Numbered from the stretch's first letter, positions 19,501 through 34,090 are shown. The stretch is DNA of 64,000 nucleotides from Flavobacteriales bacterium (GCA_016721825.1 JADKHI010000001.1:558001-622000); one strand, 5' to 3'. Notes: a model not told the origin generated them from the letters alone. Translations and numbers: made by a program.

Positions 19501-19654
19501 TCGGATAGGTAAGCCAGTTCAGTGTGATGGAGGCTGGCGAGGTCGAGACCGTGGCCCACATCTGTACACTGCGATCCTGACCATAGGTCTGCGCCTGCAC
19601 TGTGCGCCCCATGGTCAACAGGGCAAGCAACAGGAGGACGGTTCGGCGGATCAT
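13514..19654 (-). CDS. Giant Cys-rich repeat surface protein B with C25-like head and T9SS domain
   Basis: A 2,046-residue secreted protein, paralogue of protein A. Start at 19654 gives a signal peptide (MIRRTVLLLLALLTMG...QAQ); upstream in-frame extension to 19834 lacks signal features. Order: FN3-like; C25/gingipain-like module (GKLLLIVDN, VKAVFLVGHVPVPYSG, DGFYGDVNG, LMGDPSLRM); FN3-like; TSP3-like loops; about 21 diverged 39-residue Cys-rich units (pattern DCLGVPGGxALPGTPCDDG, then CxC). Two copies of a ~170-residue beta-rich domain interrupt the units (GLRFDQIQVP...GNAMVVSFSGTGSR and GLRFQGVQVP...GNALVLFVEGTGRR). TSP3 calcium loops and a T9SS type A domain close the protein. Where C25 enzymes carry GHG, this protein has YGCGGG, so peptidase activity is doubtful. 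Same strand as protein A, 184 bp upstream of its start. Function likely adhesion or matrix. Confidence 0.88.
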   Translation of the reverse strand: MIRRTVLLLLALLTMGRTVQAQTYGQDRSVQMWATVSTSPASITLNWLTYPTVTGYQVYRKLKGDATWGSVLANVAGANNSWTDNSAALNTSYEYKVVRSTTGYGQGYGYVNAGINMEMVEGRGKLLLIVDNTFSASLSTQLAQLQSDLEGDGWKVLRSDVSRTASVPSIKTIVVNAYNADPTNVKAVFLVGHVPVPYSGNLAPDGHGEHYGAWAADGFYGDVNGNWTDNSVNSSGTQIDLRNTNIIGDGKYDQSTFPSAVELAVGRVDMFNLPAFSQTETTLLGNYLTKLHNWKVKNFTAQVRGLVDDNFTGYIDAFSQSAWRGFGPLVGPSNVAAGDYVTGMTGQSYLWSYGCGGGWWDNCVGVGNTTDFVNGNLQSVFTILFGSYFGDFDCQNNFMRSSLASGTTLTNFWAGYPNWFFHHMGLGETIGYSTVLTQNNGNSLYTLANPSNGRVHITLMGDPSLRMHIVAPPSNVTCTTLTSTTANIAWTASWESVLGYHVYRFNTVTQNWDRRTTSAVTGTSYVDNTTGLSGNVRYMVRALKLEQGYSGSYYNLSLGVVGTLVMGGAQTDCLGVVGGTALPGTPCNDGNSNTANDTWNTSCQCLGLVLDCAGVPGGTALPGTGCNDGNGCTTNDLWNASCQCVGTPVTCNDNNPCTSDQCLSGSCVFTPLPDTDGDGICNAQDLCPTVFGSIGSPCNDGNACTTNDLLNSSCQCLGTTVPDNDGDGLCNAIDPCPNGPNPGASCNDGSACTINDVINASCQCVGTALPDGDGDGICDAQDNCPSAFGQIGSACDDGNGATVNDVLNGSCVCSGTPLDCLGVPNGSAVPGSSCDDGNTATGNDQWSAACQCVGQGLDCLGVPGGTAVVDDCGVCNGTNDCLIGAITTCSRIIVGTDDAEEAVNGDLYGTTGDLDLVHDSETPDWRGDQLIGLRFDQIQVPQGAQLVQARIQFTARNGTNAGASALSIAVQNGDNAPPIGFSPNELSSRGYVGSVAWSIPAWSVAGASGPDQRTPDLSPILQQVVSRPLWAGGNAMVVSFSGTGSRSAWQAEQDTSLAARLCISYLPGTSIQFDCLGQLGGSAVAGTPCDDGDPLSINDTWQANCQCAGTLFDCLGVLQGSALPGTSCDDGLATTGDDLWTAGCLCVGQVIDCLGQPGGGALPGAPCDDGQFLTVGDAWSASCTCDGVPVDCEGTVNGTALPGTPCDDGSGGTGNDVWGTDCACAGLLIDCFGVPGGGAVVDECGVCGGNNACIDSTVCYTVGNSGDPDTEEAANGSMYPNTGMLDLALDGEPGSPRGEQVVGLRFQGVQVPNAANIVSAYLQFTAAGTANVDPSALVIEAQASNNAGALGLFPYNLSVRNRTTSSVAWSPQPWTIVDEASIAQRSPNVATLVQEVISRPAWSPGNALVLFVEGTGRRQAFSRNMDPAKAPRICISYGNTSIPAEDCLGVSGGTALPGTPCDDQDPVTGDDRWTVDCLCSGDTIDCLGDAGGAALPGSPCDDLDAATGADQWQLDCSCAGSFIDCLGVPGGAALAGSVCDDANAATGDDLWQSDCTCAGTLIDCLGVIGGTALPGIPCDDADTLTGNDSWQANCICAGELIDCLGVIGGPSLPGSACDDGDVTTGADAWQSDCSCAGAFIDCVGVPGGAALVGTPCDDLDAATGDDSYTSNCTCIGELIDCVGLPGGSALPGVPCDDGDGATGNDLWLSDCTCVGELIDCSGVPGGSDLPGSVCDDGNPGTGLDLWQNDCSCAGTPIDCAGVIGGPLLPGTPCDDGNSDTGDDTWQNDCTCVGALIDCIGLPGGTDLPGTSCDDGNANTGNDLWLGNCSCVGQAYDCAGVPGGIALPGSACDDNDPGTGQDTWSSSCACIGLLIDCAGVPGGTAALDGCGICAGGTTGVEPDQDSDSDGTLDCNDNCPDLFNAAQDDFDSDAYGDLCDNCPWISNTDQADSDGDGVGDVCDFIGMDEHQSLPVMVVRPNPSSTVIFFQCSAPEAEQVVVLDVIGARVLGMPFTGTLDVSNLASGTYVLMVESATGQGLARARFIRE
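14000..15325 (-). repeat. Twelve diverged 117-bp (39-aa) Cys-rich repeats in protein B
   Basis: From the EDCLGVSGG unit near 15325 down to the truncated unit near 14000, twelve consecutive units follow a 39-residue period with conserved DC..., CDDxxxxTGxD and CxCxG positions. Unlike the array in protein A, units differ at many bases, so this array is older or not homogenised. Confidence 0.8.
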
Positions 19655-19976
19655 GGAGCGGCTGGAAGGGCGGCAAAAGTAAACCGAAGATCGCGCGTGT
19701 ACCCTCGTGCGCGAGGGGCTAGGCAGTTCGCCGACCCCCAAACCCAAGGACCAGGCCACCAAAATCAACGACGAATCGGTACTTTCAACCCATGGACCTG
19801 AAAAATCCCGGTCGTAGCACGGATACTTGTTCAACCCATCGAGCGATCTTTGCCGTCTGCGGAAACCAAGCCTGGATGCCCCGCGTTGAACGCCTGAACA
19901 CGACCGCTGGGAAAGAGCGTGTCAGGGTGGTACCCGGACATGCTCTCTTTTCACTTCAGTTGACCTGCCGTAACCA
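19655..19976. other. 322-bp divergent intergenic region between giant protein B and the NRPS-PKS
   Basis: No convincing gene lies here. The region must hold the promoters of the divergent giant gene and the biosynthetic operon. A perfect -7 box faces the giant gene at 19674-19681. Towards the NRPS-PKS only a weaker match (GATCTTTG, about 19845-19852) was seen, 125 bp before its start. Confidence 0.6.
19674..19681 (-). promoter_or_regulatory. Bacteroidota -7 promoter box (TACTTTTG) for giant protein B
   Basis: The plus strand reads CAAAAGTA, giving TACTTTTG on the minus strand, a perfect TAnnTTTG match. It lies 19 bases upstream of the start at 19654, in the expected position. A -33 TTG was not identified. 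Confidence 0.5.
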
Positions 19977-26444
<6,468 letters not shown>

Positions 26445-26485
26445 CGGAACAATGAGCACCTTCGCCTAGGACACGGCGCCTGCAT

Positions 26486-29400
26486 ATGGAGAAGTTCACC
26501 AGCGATACCCTTTCAACACCTGTCGACCACGATCCGTTCCAGGGTCCGGTAATCGAACAGGCGATCCCCACCACAGAGGCCCAGCGCGAGGTCTTTGTGG
26601 CGGCCGAGATGGGCCGCGATGCCTCCTGCGCCTACAACGAAGGGGTATCGCTCCTGCTGAAGGGCACGCTCGACGCGGATGCCTTGGGGACCGCCCTGGT
26701 CCAGCTGGTCGAGCGCCACGTCTCATTGCGCAGTACCATCAGCATCAGCGGTACACGCATGGTGGTCATGGAGACCGCCACACCGCTCATGGTCCGCACC
26801 GACCTTTCCAGCCTTACCTCGACAGAGCGTGCCGACAGGTTGAAGGCCATGGTCAAGGTGGACATGACCACGCCATTCGATCTGCTGAACGGACCACTGT
26901 TCCGTACGCAGCTGATCCGCTGCGGAGCTGAGGAGCATATGCTCTGCCTCACTGGTCATCACGTGGTGTGCGATGGCTGGAGCCTCGGCATCATCATGGC
27001 CGAGATCAGCCAGCTGTACAATGCGGTCCGCTCCGGCACCACAGCGGCCCTTCCCGCAGCCATTCCGTACAGCACCTATTCCGAAGCTACCATCGACTTC
27101 GCCAAGGGACCGGAACATGCCCAAGTGGAGCAGTATTGGGCCGATCAGTTCAAGGGCACACTTCCGCACTTGGACCTGCCCACGGACCGCAGTCGTCCGC
27201 GGCAGAAGACCTATTCCGGGGACCGCTTGGACCTTGCGTTGCCGGATGAACTGGTGCGCGGGTTGAAGGAGGTGGCCACGCGCAGCGGCGCCAGTTTCGT
27301 CACCACATTGCTCACATCGTTCGAACTGCTTCTGCATAAGCTCACAGGCGATAGCGACATCATCGTTGGGCTTCCTGCTGCAGGGCAAAGCGACCTGGGC
27401 ATGAAGCATCTGGTCGGGCATTGCGTGAACCTGCTCGCTCTGCGCAGCCGCGTGGACGAAGACATCTCCTTCATCGACCATCTGAAACAGCGGCGCAGCG
27501 CGGTGCTGGACGCCTTCGACAACCAGAAGTACACCTTCGGCACGCTGCTGAAGAAGCTGGCGGTTCCCCGTGAACCAGGACGGATCCCCTTGGTGCCTGT
27601 CGTGTTCAACATTGACATGAACATGGATGATGGCGTCGCCTTCGACGGCCTTCAGCACGCCTTCATCAGCAACCCGCGCGCTTTCGAGAACTTCGAACTG
27701 TTCTTGAACGCCACTGGCGGCGATGGCCACCTTACGCTCGAATGGAGCTACAATACGGATCTCTTCGACCACTCCACGGTGGAAGGTTGGATGAGCGAGC
27801 TCCAACGCATCATCCAGCGCCTGATCCTGAATCCCACAGCCACCATTGGCGAACTGATGGGCGAGCAGGACCTGGCCGGTGCGGATGAACTACCCACTAC
27901 GGAATGGCTCGGTCGTTCCCCGGCCTATCCGCGGGACCGCAACATCGGCGAGCTCTTCGATGAGGTCGCTACCCGCCATGCCGAGCGCACCGCGCTGACC
28001 TTCGTGGACGCGCGGCTCACCTACCGCGAGCTTCAACAGCGCGTGCATGCCCTCGCAGAGAAGCTGATCGCCGCCGGTGTGCGACCTGGTGATCCCGTTG
28101 GCCTATGCGCGGACCGGAGCTTCGAGATGATCGCGGCCATGCTCGCCATTGTCCGATGCGGCGCGGCCTTCGTGCCCTTCGACCCCGCCTACCCGCAGGA
28201 GCGTCTGCAGTTCATGTTCGACGATACGGAAGTGAAGCTGCTGTTGACCCAGCGACACCTCAGCGACGGACTTCCAGAGCACAAGGCCAAGTTGCTCTTC
28301 CTGGAGGACCTGCCCACCTTCACCAGCAGCCCTGGTTCACCCGCCGGAGATCCGGAGAGCCTTGCCTACCTGATGTATACCTCAGGCTCCACAGGCAGGC
28401 CCAAGGGCGTCATGGTGCCGCAGCGCGCCATCGTCCGGTTGGTGCGCGAACAGAACTTCCTGCCCTTCGGTCCGGAGCTGGTGTTCCTGCAGCTCTCCAA
28501 CATCTCTTTCGACGCCAGCACACTGGAGATCTGGGGCGCCCTGCTGAACGGTGCGCGCTTGGTGCTTCAACCCCAGCAAAAGCCGACGCTCGTTGAGATC
28601 ACCGACCTGATCCGCGAGCAACAGGTGAGCACCGTCTGGTTCACCGCTGGACTCTTCAACCTGCTCGTGGACGACCATTTGGAACGCCTGCGCGGTCTGA
28701 AGCACATCCTGACCGGCGGCGACGTCCTGAGCGTTCCACATGTGAAGAAGGCCGTGAAGGTGCTCGGCCCGAACGTGCTGATCAACGGCTATGGCCCCAC
28801 GGAGAACACCACCTTCACCTGCTGCCACCCCATCGCGAACGTCGCCGATATCAAGGGCAGCGTGCCCATTGGCAAGCCGATCCACCACACCACCGTCCAT
28901 GTGCTTGATGAGCACATGAAGCCGGTCCCCATCGGTCGTAAGGGTGAACTGTACGCTGGGGGCGACGGTGTCGCACTGGGGTATTGGAAGCGCCCCGACC
29001 TTACCGCGGAACGCTTCGTAAGGGACCCGTTCAGCAGTGACCCCAACGCGCGTCTATACCGCACAGGTGATCTGGTGCGCTGGCTGCCCAGCGGCGTGGT
29101 TGAGTTCGTAGGCCGGAACGACGACCAGGTGAAGGTGCGCGGCTTCCGTATTGAGCTGGGCGAGATAGAGAACGCCATGGACGGGGCACCGGGCATCAAG
29201 GACCGTGTGGTGGTGGCCCGCACCGAAGGTCATGGCGAAAAGCAACTTGCCTGCTACGTGGTACCGGAGGATGTGCGTTCGATCAATGAACCTGCCGCCC
29301 AGGACCGTTTGATCGCTACGCTTCGCGAACACCTGCGGGCGCGCGTACCAGAGCACATGGTGCCGGCGGCCTTCGTGGTCATGGAGAGCTTCCCATTGAA

Positions 29401-30448
29401 CCCCAACGGCAAGGTCGACAAGAAGGCCCTTCCCATTCCGCAGTACCGCACACAGACGTTGCGTGTGGACCATGTGGCACCGCGGGATGCGATGGAACGC
29501 TCGCTGGCCTCCATCTGGAGCCAGTTGCTCGGACTGGAACGCGTGAGCGTGCATGACAACTTCTTCGAGCTCGGCGGCCACTCGCTGATCGGCATCCAAC
29601 TGCTCGCGCAAGTGGAAGAGCAGTTCGGACGCCCGCTCTCCTTGAAGGACCTGTTCCAAGCACCCACAATCGCGGAGTTCGCGCAGGTGCTTCAAGAGGA
29701 TGGTGTTACGGTGAACTGGGAGAACCTCTCACCGATCCAACCGGACGGCAAGCGCGTTCCCTTCTTCTGCGTGCACGGCGATGAAGCGAACTACTTCATC
29801 CCCAAGTACCTCGGCAATGACCAGCCCTTCTACGCCTTCTTCCACCAAGGCGAGGACGGCAGGCGTATCCAGCACACCAGCGTGGAGGCCATCGCTACGC
29901 ACTTCATTCAGGAAATGCGGACCGTGCGACCACGGGGGCCCTACCTGATCGGCGGGTATTCCTTCGGCGGCATCGTGGCCTATGAGATGGCACGCCAACT
30001 GACCGCCGCCGGAGAGGAAGTGCCGCTGCTCGCGCTGTTCGACACGTACGCACCCCAGGAGTTCAAGCGCGTGATGAAGGAAGAGGATCGTTTCTACTTC
30101 CCGATCAAGCACGCCATTCTGCGGGCTGCGGCCGGATGGTACTTGAAACGCAACAAGCCCATGCCGCCGAAACTGCGGCACTTCTACATCATCGATGTGT
30201 ACGACAAGGCCATTCGCAACTACAAGGCCGGCCCGTACGATGGCCCACTGACGGTGTTCAAGGCGGAGGCTTCCACCGGTCCTGATCACATGGGCTGGTC
30301 CATGCAGCGCAAGGACATGCTGCTGATCCGCCAGGTTCCAGGCAACCACTACGATCTGGTGAAAGAGCCCAACGTGAAGGCGCTCGCCATGGAACTGGGC
30401 AAGTGCATTGACGACGTGTTGCAAAAACGCGCTGTCGAGGCCGTTTGA
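26486..30448 (+). CDS. Nonribosomal peptide synthetase terminal module (C-A-PCP-TE)
   Basis: A 1,320-residue NRPS. Condensation domain about 20-450 with the HHxxxDG active site (His158, His159, Asp163). Adenylation domain about 480-985 (YTSGSTGRPKG near 630, YRTGDL near 858, NPNGKVDKKALP near 972). Carrier domain 1000-1070 with Ser1033 (FFELGGHSLI). Type I thioesterase about 1090-1315 with Ser1159 (GGYSFGG), Asp1186 and His1288 (GNHYDLV). The C domain would condense the beta-amino intermediate delivered by the upstream hybrid protein with a second amino acid. The thioesterase then releases the chain by hydrolysis or cyclisation. It follows the upstream gene after 41 bp and is followed two bases later by the PPTase gene. 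All catalytic residues appear intact, so the module should be active. Amino-acid specificity not assigned. Confidence 0.95.
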   Translation: MEKFTSDTLSTPVDHDPFQGPVIEQAIPTTEAQREVFVAAEMGRDASCAYNEGVSLLLKGTLDADALGTALVQLVERHVSLRSTISISGTRMVVMETATPLMVRTDLSSLTSTERADRLKAMVKVDMTTPFDLLNGPLFRTQLIRCGAEEHMLCLTGHHVVCDGWSLGIIMAEISQLYNAVRSGTTAALPAAIPYSTYSEATIDFAKGPEHAQVEQYWADQFKGTLPHLDLPTDRSRPRQKTYSGDRLDLALPDELVRGLKEVATRSGASFVTTLLTSFELLLHKLTGDSDIIVGLPAAGQSDLGMKHLVGHCVNLLALRSRVDEDISFIDHLKQRRSAVLDAFDNQKYTFGTLLKKLAVPREPGRIPLVPVVFNIDMNMDDGVAFDGLQHAFISNPRAFENFELFLNATGGDGHLTLEWSYNTDLFDHSTVEGWMSELQRIIQRLILNPTATIGELMGEQDLAGADELPTTEWLGRSPAYPRDRNIGELFDEVATRHAERTALTFVDARLTYRELQQRVHALAEKLIAAGVRPGDPVGLCADRSFEMIAAMLAIVRCGAAFVPFDPAYPQERLQFMFDDTEVKLLLTQRHLSDGLPEHKAKLLFLEDLPTFTSSPGSPAGDPESLAYLMYTSGSTGRPKGVMVPQRAIVRLVREQNFLPFGPELVFLQLSNISFDASTLEIWGALLNGARLVLQPQQKPTLVEITDLIREQQVSTVWFTAGLFNLLVDDHLERLRGLKHILTGGDVLSVPHVKKAVKVLGPNVLINGYGPTENTTFTCCHPIANVADIKGSVPIGKPIHHTTVHVLDEHMKPVPIGRKGELYAGGDGVALGYWKRPDLTAERFVRDPFSSDPNARLYRTGDLVRWLPSGVVEFVGRNDDQVKVRGFRIELGEIENAMDGAPGIKDRVVVARTEGHGEKQLACYVVPEDVRSINEPAAQDRLIATLREHLRARVPEHMVPAAFVVMESFPLNPNGKVDKKALPIPQYRTQTLRVDHVAPRDAMERSLASIWSQLLGLERVSVHDNFFELGGHSLIGIQLLAQVEEQFGRPLSLKDLFQAPTIAEFAQVLQEDGVTVNWENLSPIQPDGKRVPFFCVHGDEANYFIPKYLGNDQPFYAFFHQGEDGRRIQHTSVEAIATHFIQEMRTVRPRGPYLIGGYSFGGIVAYEMARQLTAAGEEVPLLALFDTYAPQEFKRVMKEEDRFYFPIKHAILRAAAGWYLKRNKPMPPKLRHFYIIDVYDKAIRNYKAGPYDGPLTVFKAEASTGPDHMGWSMQRKDMLLIRQVPGNHYDLVKEPNVKALAMELGKCIDDVLQKRAVEAV

Positions 30449-30450
30449 TC

Positions 30451-31215
30451 ATGCCTGAAGTCGGCACCCGTCCGCTGGTGGTGTTCTGCTCCGGACCGAC
30501 CACCGGCATTGCCAATGCGGTAACGCACACACCGGCACTGCCGGAACGCGGCCACGTGCATGTGTGGTACGCGCCCTTGCACAGCCTGAAGGAACGCCTG
30601 GGCGCGTACACGGAACTGCTGGATCCGGTCGAGCTGGACCGCATGAACCGCTTCCGTTTTGATACCGATCGTGAACGTTTCATACTCGGTCATGGACTGC
30701 TGCGCACCTTGCTCGGCCGTTACCTGACACGTGATGCTTCGCTGATCCGCATGGCGCGCGGACCCTTCGGCAAACCCTTCCTCGAACGCAAGAACCTACG
30801 CTTCAACCTCAGTGACACGAAGGACGCGGTGATCATCGCCTTCGCCATCGACATGGAACTGGGTGCGGACATTGAGACGATGACGCGCGAAGTGGACCAC
30901 CGTGCCGTGAGCGAGCACTACTTCACCATGCCCGAGGTGCGCAACATCCAAGAAGCCGCCGAACCCAAACGCCGCTTTCTGGAGCTGTGGACCCGCAAGG
31001 AAGCTGTGCTGAAGGCCAGTGGCGTGGGCATCATGGAAGACCTGCGTGTGCTGCGCGTGGACGCCGACCGTAACAGCATGCTCATTGAGCACGATGCCTT
31101 CGTGGCCATGGCCTCGCCCCAGTACCATGTACAGACCTGGCACATCGGCGCGGACCACCTGATCAGCCTCGCCTCCCCGGAAGCGCCGGTGAAGGTGGAG
31201 CTGTTCCTTGCGTGA
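30451..31215 (+). CDS. Sfp-type 4'-phosphopantetheinyl transferase
   Basis: A 254-residue enzyme that moves 4'-phosphopantetheine from CoA to the carrier-domain serines, here most likely those of the two upstream synthases. Motifs: GADIETM (metal-binding Asp near residue 140) and the later WTRKEAVLKASG signature of the Sfp/HetI group. The ATG at 30451 lies two bases after the stop of the NRPS; a TTG start at 30445 would overlap it. This placement means co-expression with its substrates. Length fits the Sfp class (about 225-260). No missing key residues seen. The convergent helicase gene ends five bases downstream. Confidence 0.93.
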   Translation: MPEVGTRPLVVFCSGPTTGIANAVTHTPALPERGHVHVWYAPLHSLKERLGAYTELLDPVELDRMNRFRFDTDRERFILGHGLLRTLLGRYLTRDASLIRMARGPFGKPFLERKNLRFNLSDTKDAVIIAFAIDMELGADIETMTREVDHRAVSEHYFTMPEVRNIQEAAEPKRRFLELWTRKEAVLKASGVGIMEDLRVLRVDADRNSMLIEHDAFVAMASPQYHVQTWHIGADHLISLASPEAPVKVELFLA

Positions 31216-31219
31216 GGGC

Positions 31220-32674
31220 TCACTCCTCCCCCCAGAACCGCGGCACGAAGTTCAGCAGGTAGAGCTTCTCCGATGCGCGGGTGATGGCGGTGTAGAGCCA
31301 GCGCACATACTCGCGGTCCAGCATCTCCTCGGTTACGTAGCCCTGATCCACGAAGACGGCCTGCCACTGGCCGCCCTGGGCCTTGTGCGCGGTCACGGCG
31401 TAAGCGTACTTCACCTGCAGCGCGTTGGCGTAAGGGTCCTCCTTGAGCATGCGGTAGAGCTGGCCCTTGTTCCGGGCCGTCATCCCGGCCATCACGGACT
31501 GCTGCAACAGGCGCATCTGGGGGCCGGGCAAGGCGGGTGCTTCAACTGAAAGCGTATCCATCATCACCTTGGCGTCGAGCTCGCGGTACTCGTTGCCGTT
31601 CCACCAGCCTGCGGTGATGTCAGCGAAGCGCAGACCGTAGCGCTCTTCGATGCCATGCACGCGCTTCACCTCGATGGGTTCGCCGTTGGCGATCAGCTCG
31701 GGTGTGCCGTTCTTGCCGGCCCAGAAATAGTTGTTCTTCACCACCATCAGCCGGTCGTTGCCACAGAGCTCCTCCTCGAAACCGTGGATGCGCGCGCGCA
31801 CTTGCTGGCTGTACTGGTAAGCGCGCTTGTTGCTGCGGGTGATCAAGCAGACCTCGTCGTCCCCGTAGCGCGAATAGGCTGTCTCCAAGGCGTCCTGCAG
31901 GTCGTAGCCGTCGATCCGCTGCACGTCGGCGAAGCCTTGGATGAAGACCGGTTGCAGACGTTGCTCCTCCTTTGGTGTTTCCGGTGGAACGGTATCCAGC
32001 AGATCGCGCAATGTTGTGGCATTCACCAAGATCCCCGAGGCTTCGGCCTGGCGCACCACGTCGGTGAGCTCCACCATTCCGGCGTTGAGGCCCAGTGAGC
32101 GTAGCTCCTTCACCTCCAGCGCAGGGCTGTGATCACTACCCACGGGCGGAAGCTGCGCGGGATCGCCGATCAGCAAGAGCTTGCAGCCACGCGCAGCGAA
32201 TACGTGATCGAACAGGTCTCGCAACAGGTCGCGATCACCGAAGGCACCGCCGCCCCCACCCTGTCCGATCATGCTGGCCTCATCCACGACGAAGAGCGCG
32301 TTCTCGTCCTTGTTCGGCGCGAGGGACATGCCCGCGTAACCGGAGTCATCGCCTTCCGGTGACACCCGGTAGATCCGGCGGTGGATGGTGCTTGCCGGGG
32401 CCTGTGCATAGCTGGAGAGCACCTTCGCGGCACGACCGGTGGGCGCGAGCAGGACCACGGGACGACGCTGTTTCGCCAGCACCTTCACCAGTGCCCCGAC
32501 CAAGGTGGTCTTGCCGGTGCCCGCGTAGCCCTTCAATACCAAGGTGGCCCCGTCCTTCTCCGAAGCGAGCAGCCGGTCCAACGCGTGGATGGCCCGGTGC
32601 TGTCCGGCCGTGGGCTCGTGGCCCAGCATGGCGGTGAGCAAGGGGCCAAGCTCGGTGGCGCGGGAAGTGGTCAT
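31220..32674 (-). CDS. RecD-like ATP-dependent DNA helicase (UvrD/REP superfamily 1)
   Basis: A 484-residue superfamily 1 helicase-like protein. Start chosen at 32674 (MTTSRATELGPLL), because the longer frame to 32773 adds a non-conserved leader overlapping the divergent gene's region. Motifs: Walker A in YAGTGKTTLV, Walker B in FVVDEASMIGQ, GDPAQLPPVG, and the C-terminal UvrD_C_2-type TAHKAQGGQW and YTAITRASEKLY. It resembles stand-alone RecD2-type helicases without the long N-terminal part, common in Bacteroidota. Role would be DNA unwinding in repair or recombination. Divergent from the DUF3822-rsmD operon with 85 bp between starts. Confidence 0.88.
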   Translation of the reverse strand: MTTSRATELGPLLTAMLGHEPTAGQHRAIHALDRLLASEKDGATLVLKGYAGTGKTTLVGALVKVLAKQRRPVVLLAPTGRAAKVLSSYAQAPASTIHRRIYRVSPEGDDSGYAGMSLAPNKDENALFVVDEASMIGQGGGGGAFGDRDLLRDLFDHVFAARGCKLLLIGDPAQLPPVGSDHSPALEVKELRSLGLNAGMVELTDVVRQAEASGILVNATTLRDLLDTVPPETPKEEQRLQPVFIQGFADVQRIDGYDLQDALETAYSRYGDDEVCLITRSNKRAYQYSQQVRARIHGFEEELCGNDRLMVVKNNYFWAGKNGTPELIANGEPIEVKRVHGIEERYGLRFADITAGWWNGNEYRELDAKVMMDTLSVEAPALPGPQMRLLQQSVMAGMTARNKGQLYRMLKEDPYANALQVKYAYAVTAHKAQGGQWQAVFVDQGYVTEEMLDREYVRWLYTAITRASEKLYLLNFVPRFWGEE

Positions 32675-32759
32675 GACGGTGTGGCCGTCGATCACGGCGC
32701 GTGGAATGTACATCGGGAACAACGGAAGACCGGGCGGACCGTGTTTCTTTGGGGCACCA

Positions 32760-33557
32760 ATGCGCACGTCCATTTCCAGTCCCGGCTACGACCCTTCGAA
32801 GGAACGGGCCTGGCACCTCAGCATCTGGGCCAGCGCTTCGGTGACGGGTTGGGCGGTGCATGAGCACGGCACCGGGCGCTGCGTGGCCGTGCATGTGGGC
32901 AGCGGCGAGGACCTGCCCGATATCGAGGAGCTTCCCGTACGTCCGCACCGCACCTCGTTCGTGGCACTGCCGGAGATCAGCACTTTGGTACCGGAAAGCG
33001 CCCTGACCCCAGGCACGGAACTACAACACCTGAAGCTTGTGCATGGCGTGGTGCCCACCGGCCTGCTGCGCGATGAGCCCTTGGAAGCCCTGGGCGCTCG
33101 CTGCATCTACCTGCACGACGAGGCCACCGAGCACCGCCTGCTGAAGCGTTTCCCTGCCGCCCGTCCGATGCCCTTGCAAGGTCTCATGGTGCGCAGTGTC
33201 CTCCGCCACGGCACTGATGGGCCTGCACTGCTCGTCCTTCGCACTGCGCAGCGCGTGGATCTGGCCGTGGCCCGCGATGGCAGCGTGATCCTCAGCAACG
33301 CCTTCCATGCCCGCAGTGCCGAGGACATCCTCTACTACATCCTCTTCGCGTTGGAACGCACCGGCCTGGCACCGAACGAAGTGACCGTGGTATTAGGCGG
33401 AACGCACTTGGAGGAGAACGAAACGAACCTGCTGCGGGACTACCTGCCGGACCTGCGCCCCTCGCTCAGCGCCGGGGACCTGGTGGTGAACGGACTTGCG
33501 CTGAGCGCACCGGAGCGTTTCTCGGGCCTGTTGGAACAATGCTCATGCGCATCGTAG
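32760..33557 (+). CDS. DUF3822 family protein
   Basis: A 265-residue protein matching in context and character the DUF3822 family of Bacteroidota, which is usually found next to rsmD and has an actin/ASKHA-like fold predicted by family knowledge. Start at 32760 (MRTSISSPGYDPS) is preferred; the frame extends upstream to 32544 but that part lies in the divergent helicase gene. TTTCTTTG, one mismatch from the -7 box, lies just before the start. It overlaps rsmD by 19 bases, the first link of a four-gene chain of overlapping genes. Function unknown; domain assignment is from memory of the family and neighbourhood. Confidence 0.75.
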   Translation: MRTSISSPGYDPSKERAWHLSIWASASVTGWAVHEHGTGRCVAVHVGSGEDLPDIEELPVRPHRTSFVALPEISTLVPESALTPGTELQHLKLVHGVVPTGLLRDEPLEALGARCIYLHDEATEHRLLKRFPAARPMPLQGLMVRSVLRHGTDGPALLVLRTAQRVDLAVARDGSVILSNAFHARSAEDILYYILFALERTGLAPNEVTVVLGGTHLEENETNLLRDYLPDLRPSLSAGDLVVNGLALSAPERFSGLLEQCSCAS

Positions 33558-34090
33558 GCGGCAAATACAAGGGGCGGCGCATCGACCTGCCCAAAGGCAT
33601 CGACGCCCGGCCCACCACGGACTTCGCGAAGGAAGGGCTGTTCAACATCCTGCACCACAGCGTGCCGCTGGAAGGCATCCGCGTGCTCGACCTGTTCTCC
33701 GGCACGGGCAACATCTCGCTGGAATTCCTGTCACGCGGTGCGGAGAACGTGCTTTCGGTGGACCAGGACCGCCAGTTGTTCAGCTACCAGCAGGAGCTGG
33801 CACGCAAGCTCGAGATCACCGACTGGCAGATGGTGAAGGCCGATGTGTTCACCTTCCTGAACAGCCACCGCAACACCTACGACATCGTGTTCGCCGATCC
33901 GCCGTTCAAGCTGGAAGGCATTGAGCGCATCCCTACCTTGGTGCGTGAAGCGGGTCTGTTGGGCGAGGAAGGCATGCTCATTGTGGAGCATCCCAACGAG
34001 GTGAACATGAGCAACGACCCGTGGTTCTGGAAACACCGACCCTACGGCACCGTCAACTTCAGCTTCTTCAAACCGAAAGCCACGCCATGA
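33539..34090 (+). CDS. rsmD: 16S rRNA (guanine(966)-N(2))-methyltransferase
   Basis: A 183-residue SAM-dependent methyltransferase that modifies G966 of 16S rRNA. Seen: N-terminal RIVGGKYKGRRI with the RPTTDFAKEGLFN stretch typical of RsmD, the SAM loop LDLFSGTGNISLE, and the catalytic FADPPF motif (NPPY/DPPF class). Length is typical (about 180). ATG at 33539 overlaps the preceding gene; ATG at 33545 (MRIVGG) is an equally good start and closer to the family's usual N-terminus. The stop overlaps the coaD start as ATGA. Confidence 0.93.
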   Translation: MLMRIVGGKYKGRRIDLPKGIDARPTTDFAKEGLFNILHHSVPLEGIRVLDLFSGTGNISLEFLSRGAENVLSVDQDRQLFSYQQELARKLEITDWQMVKADVFTFLNSHRNTYDIVFADPPFKLEGIERIPTLVREAGLLGEEGMLIVEHPNEVNMSNDPWFWKHRPYGTVNFSFFKPKATP

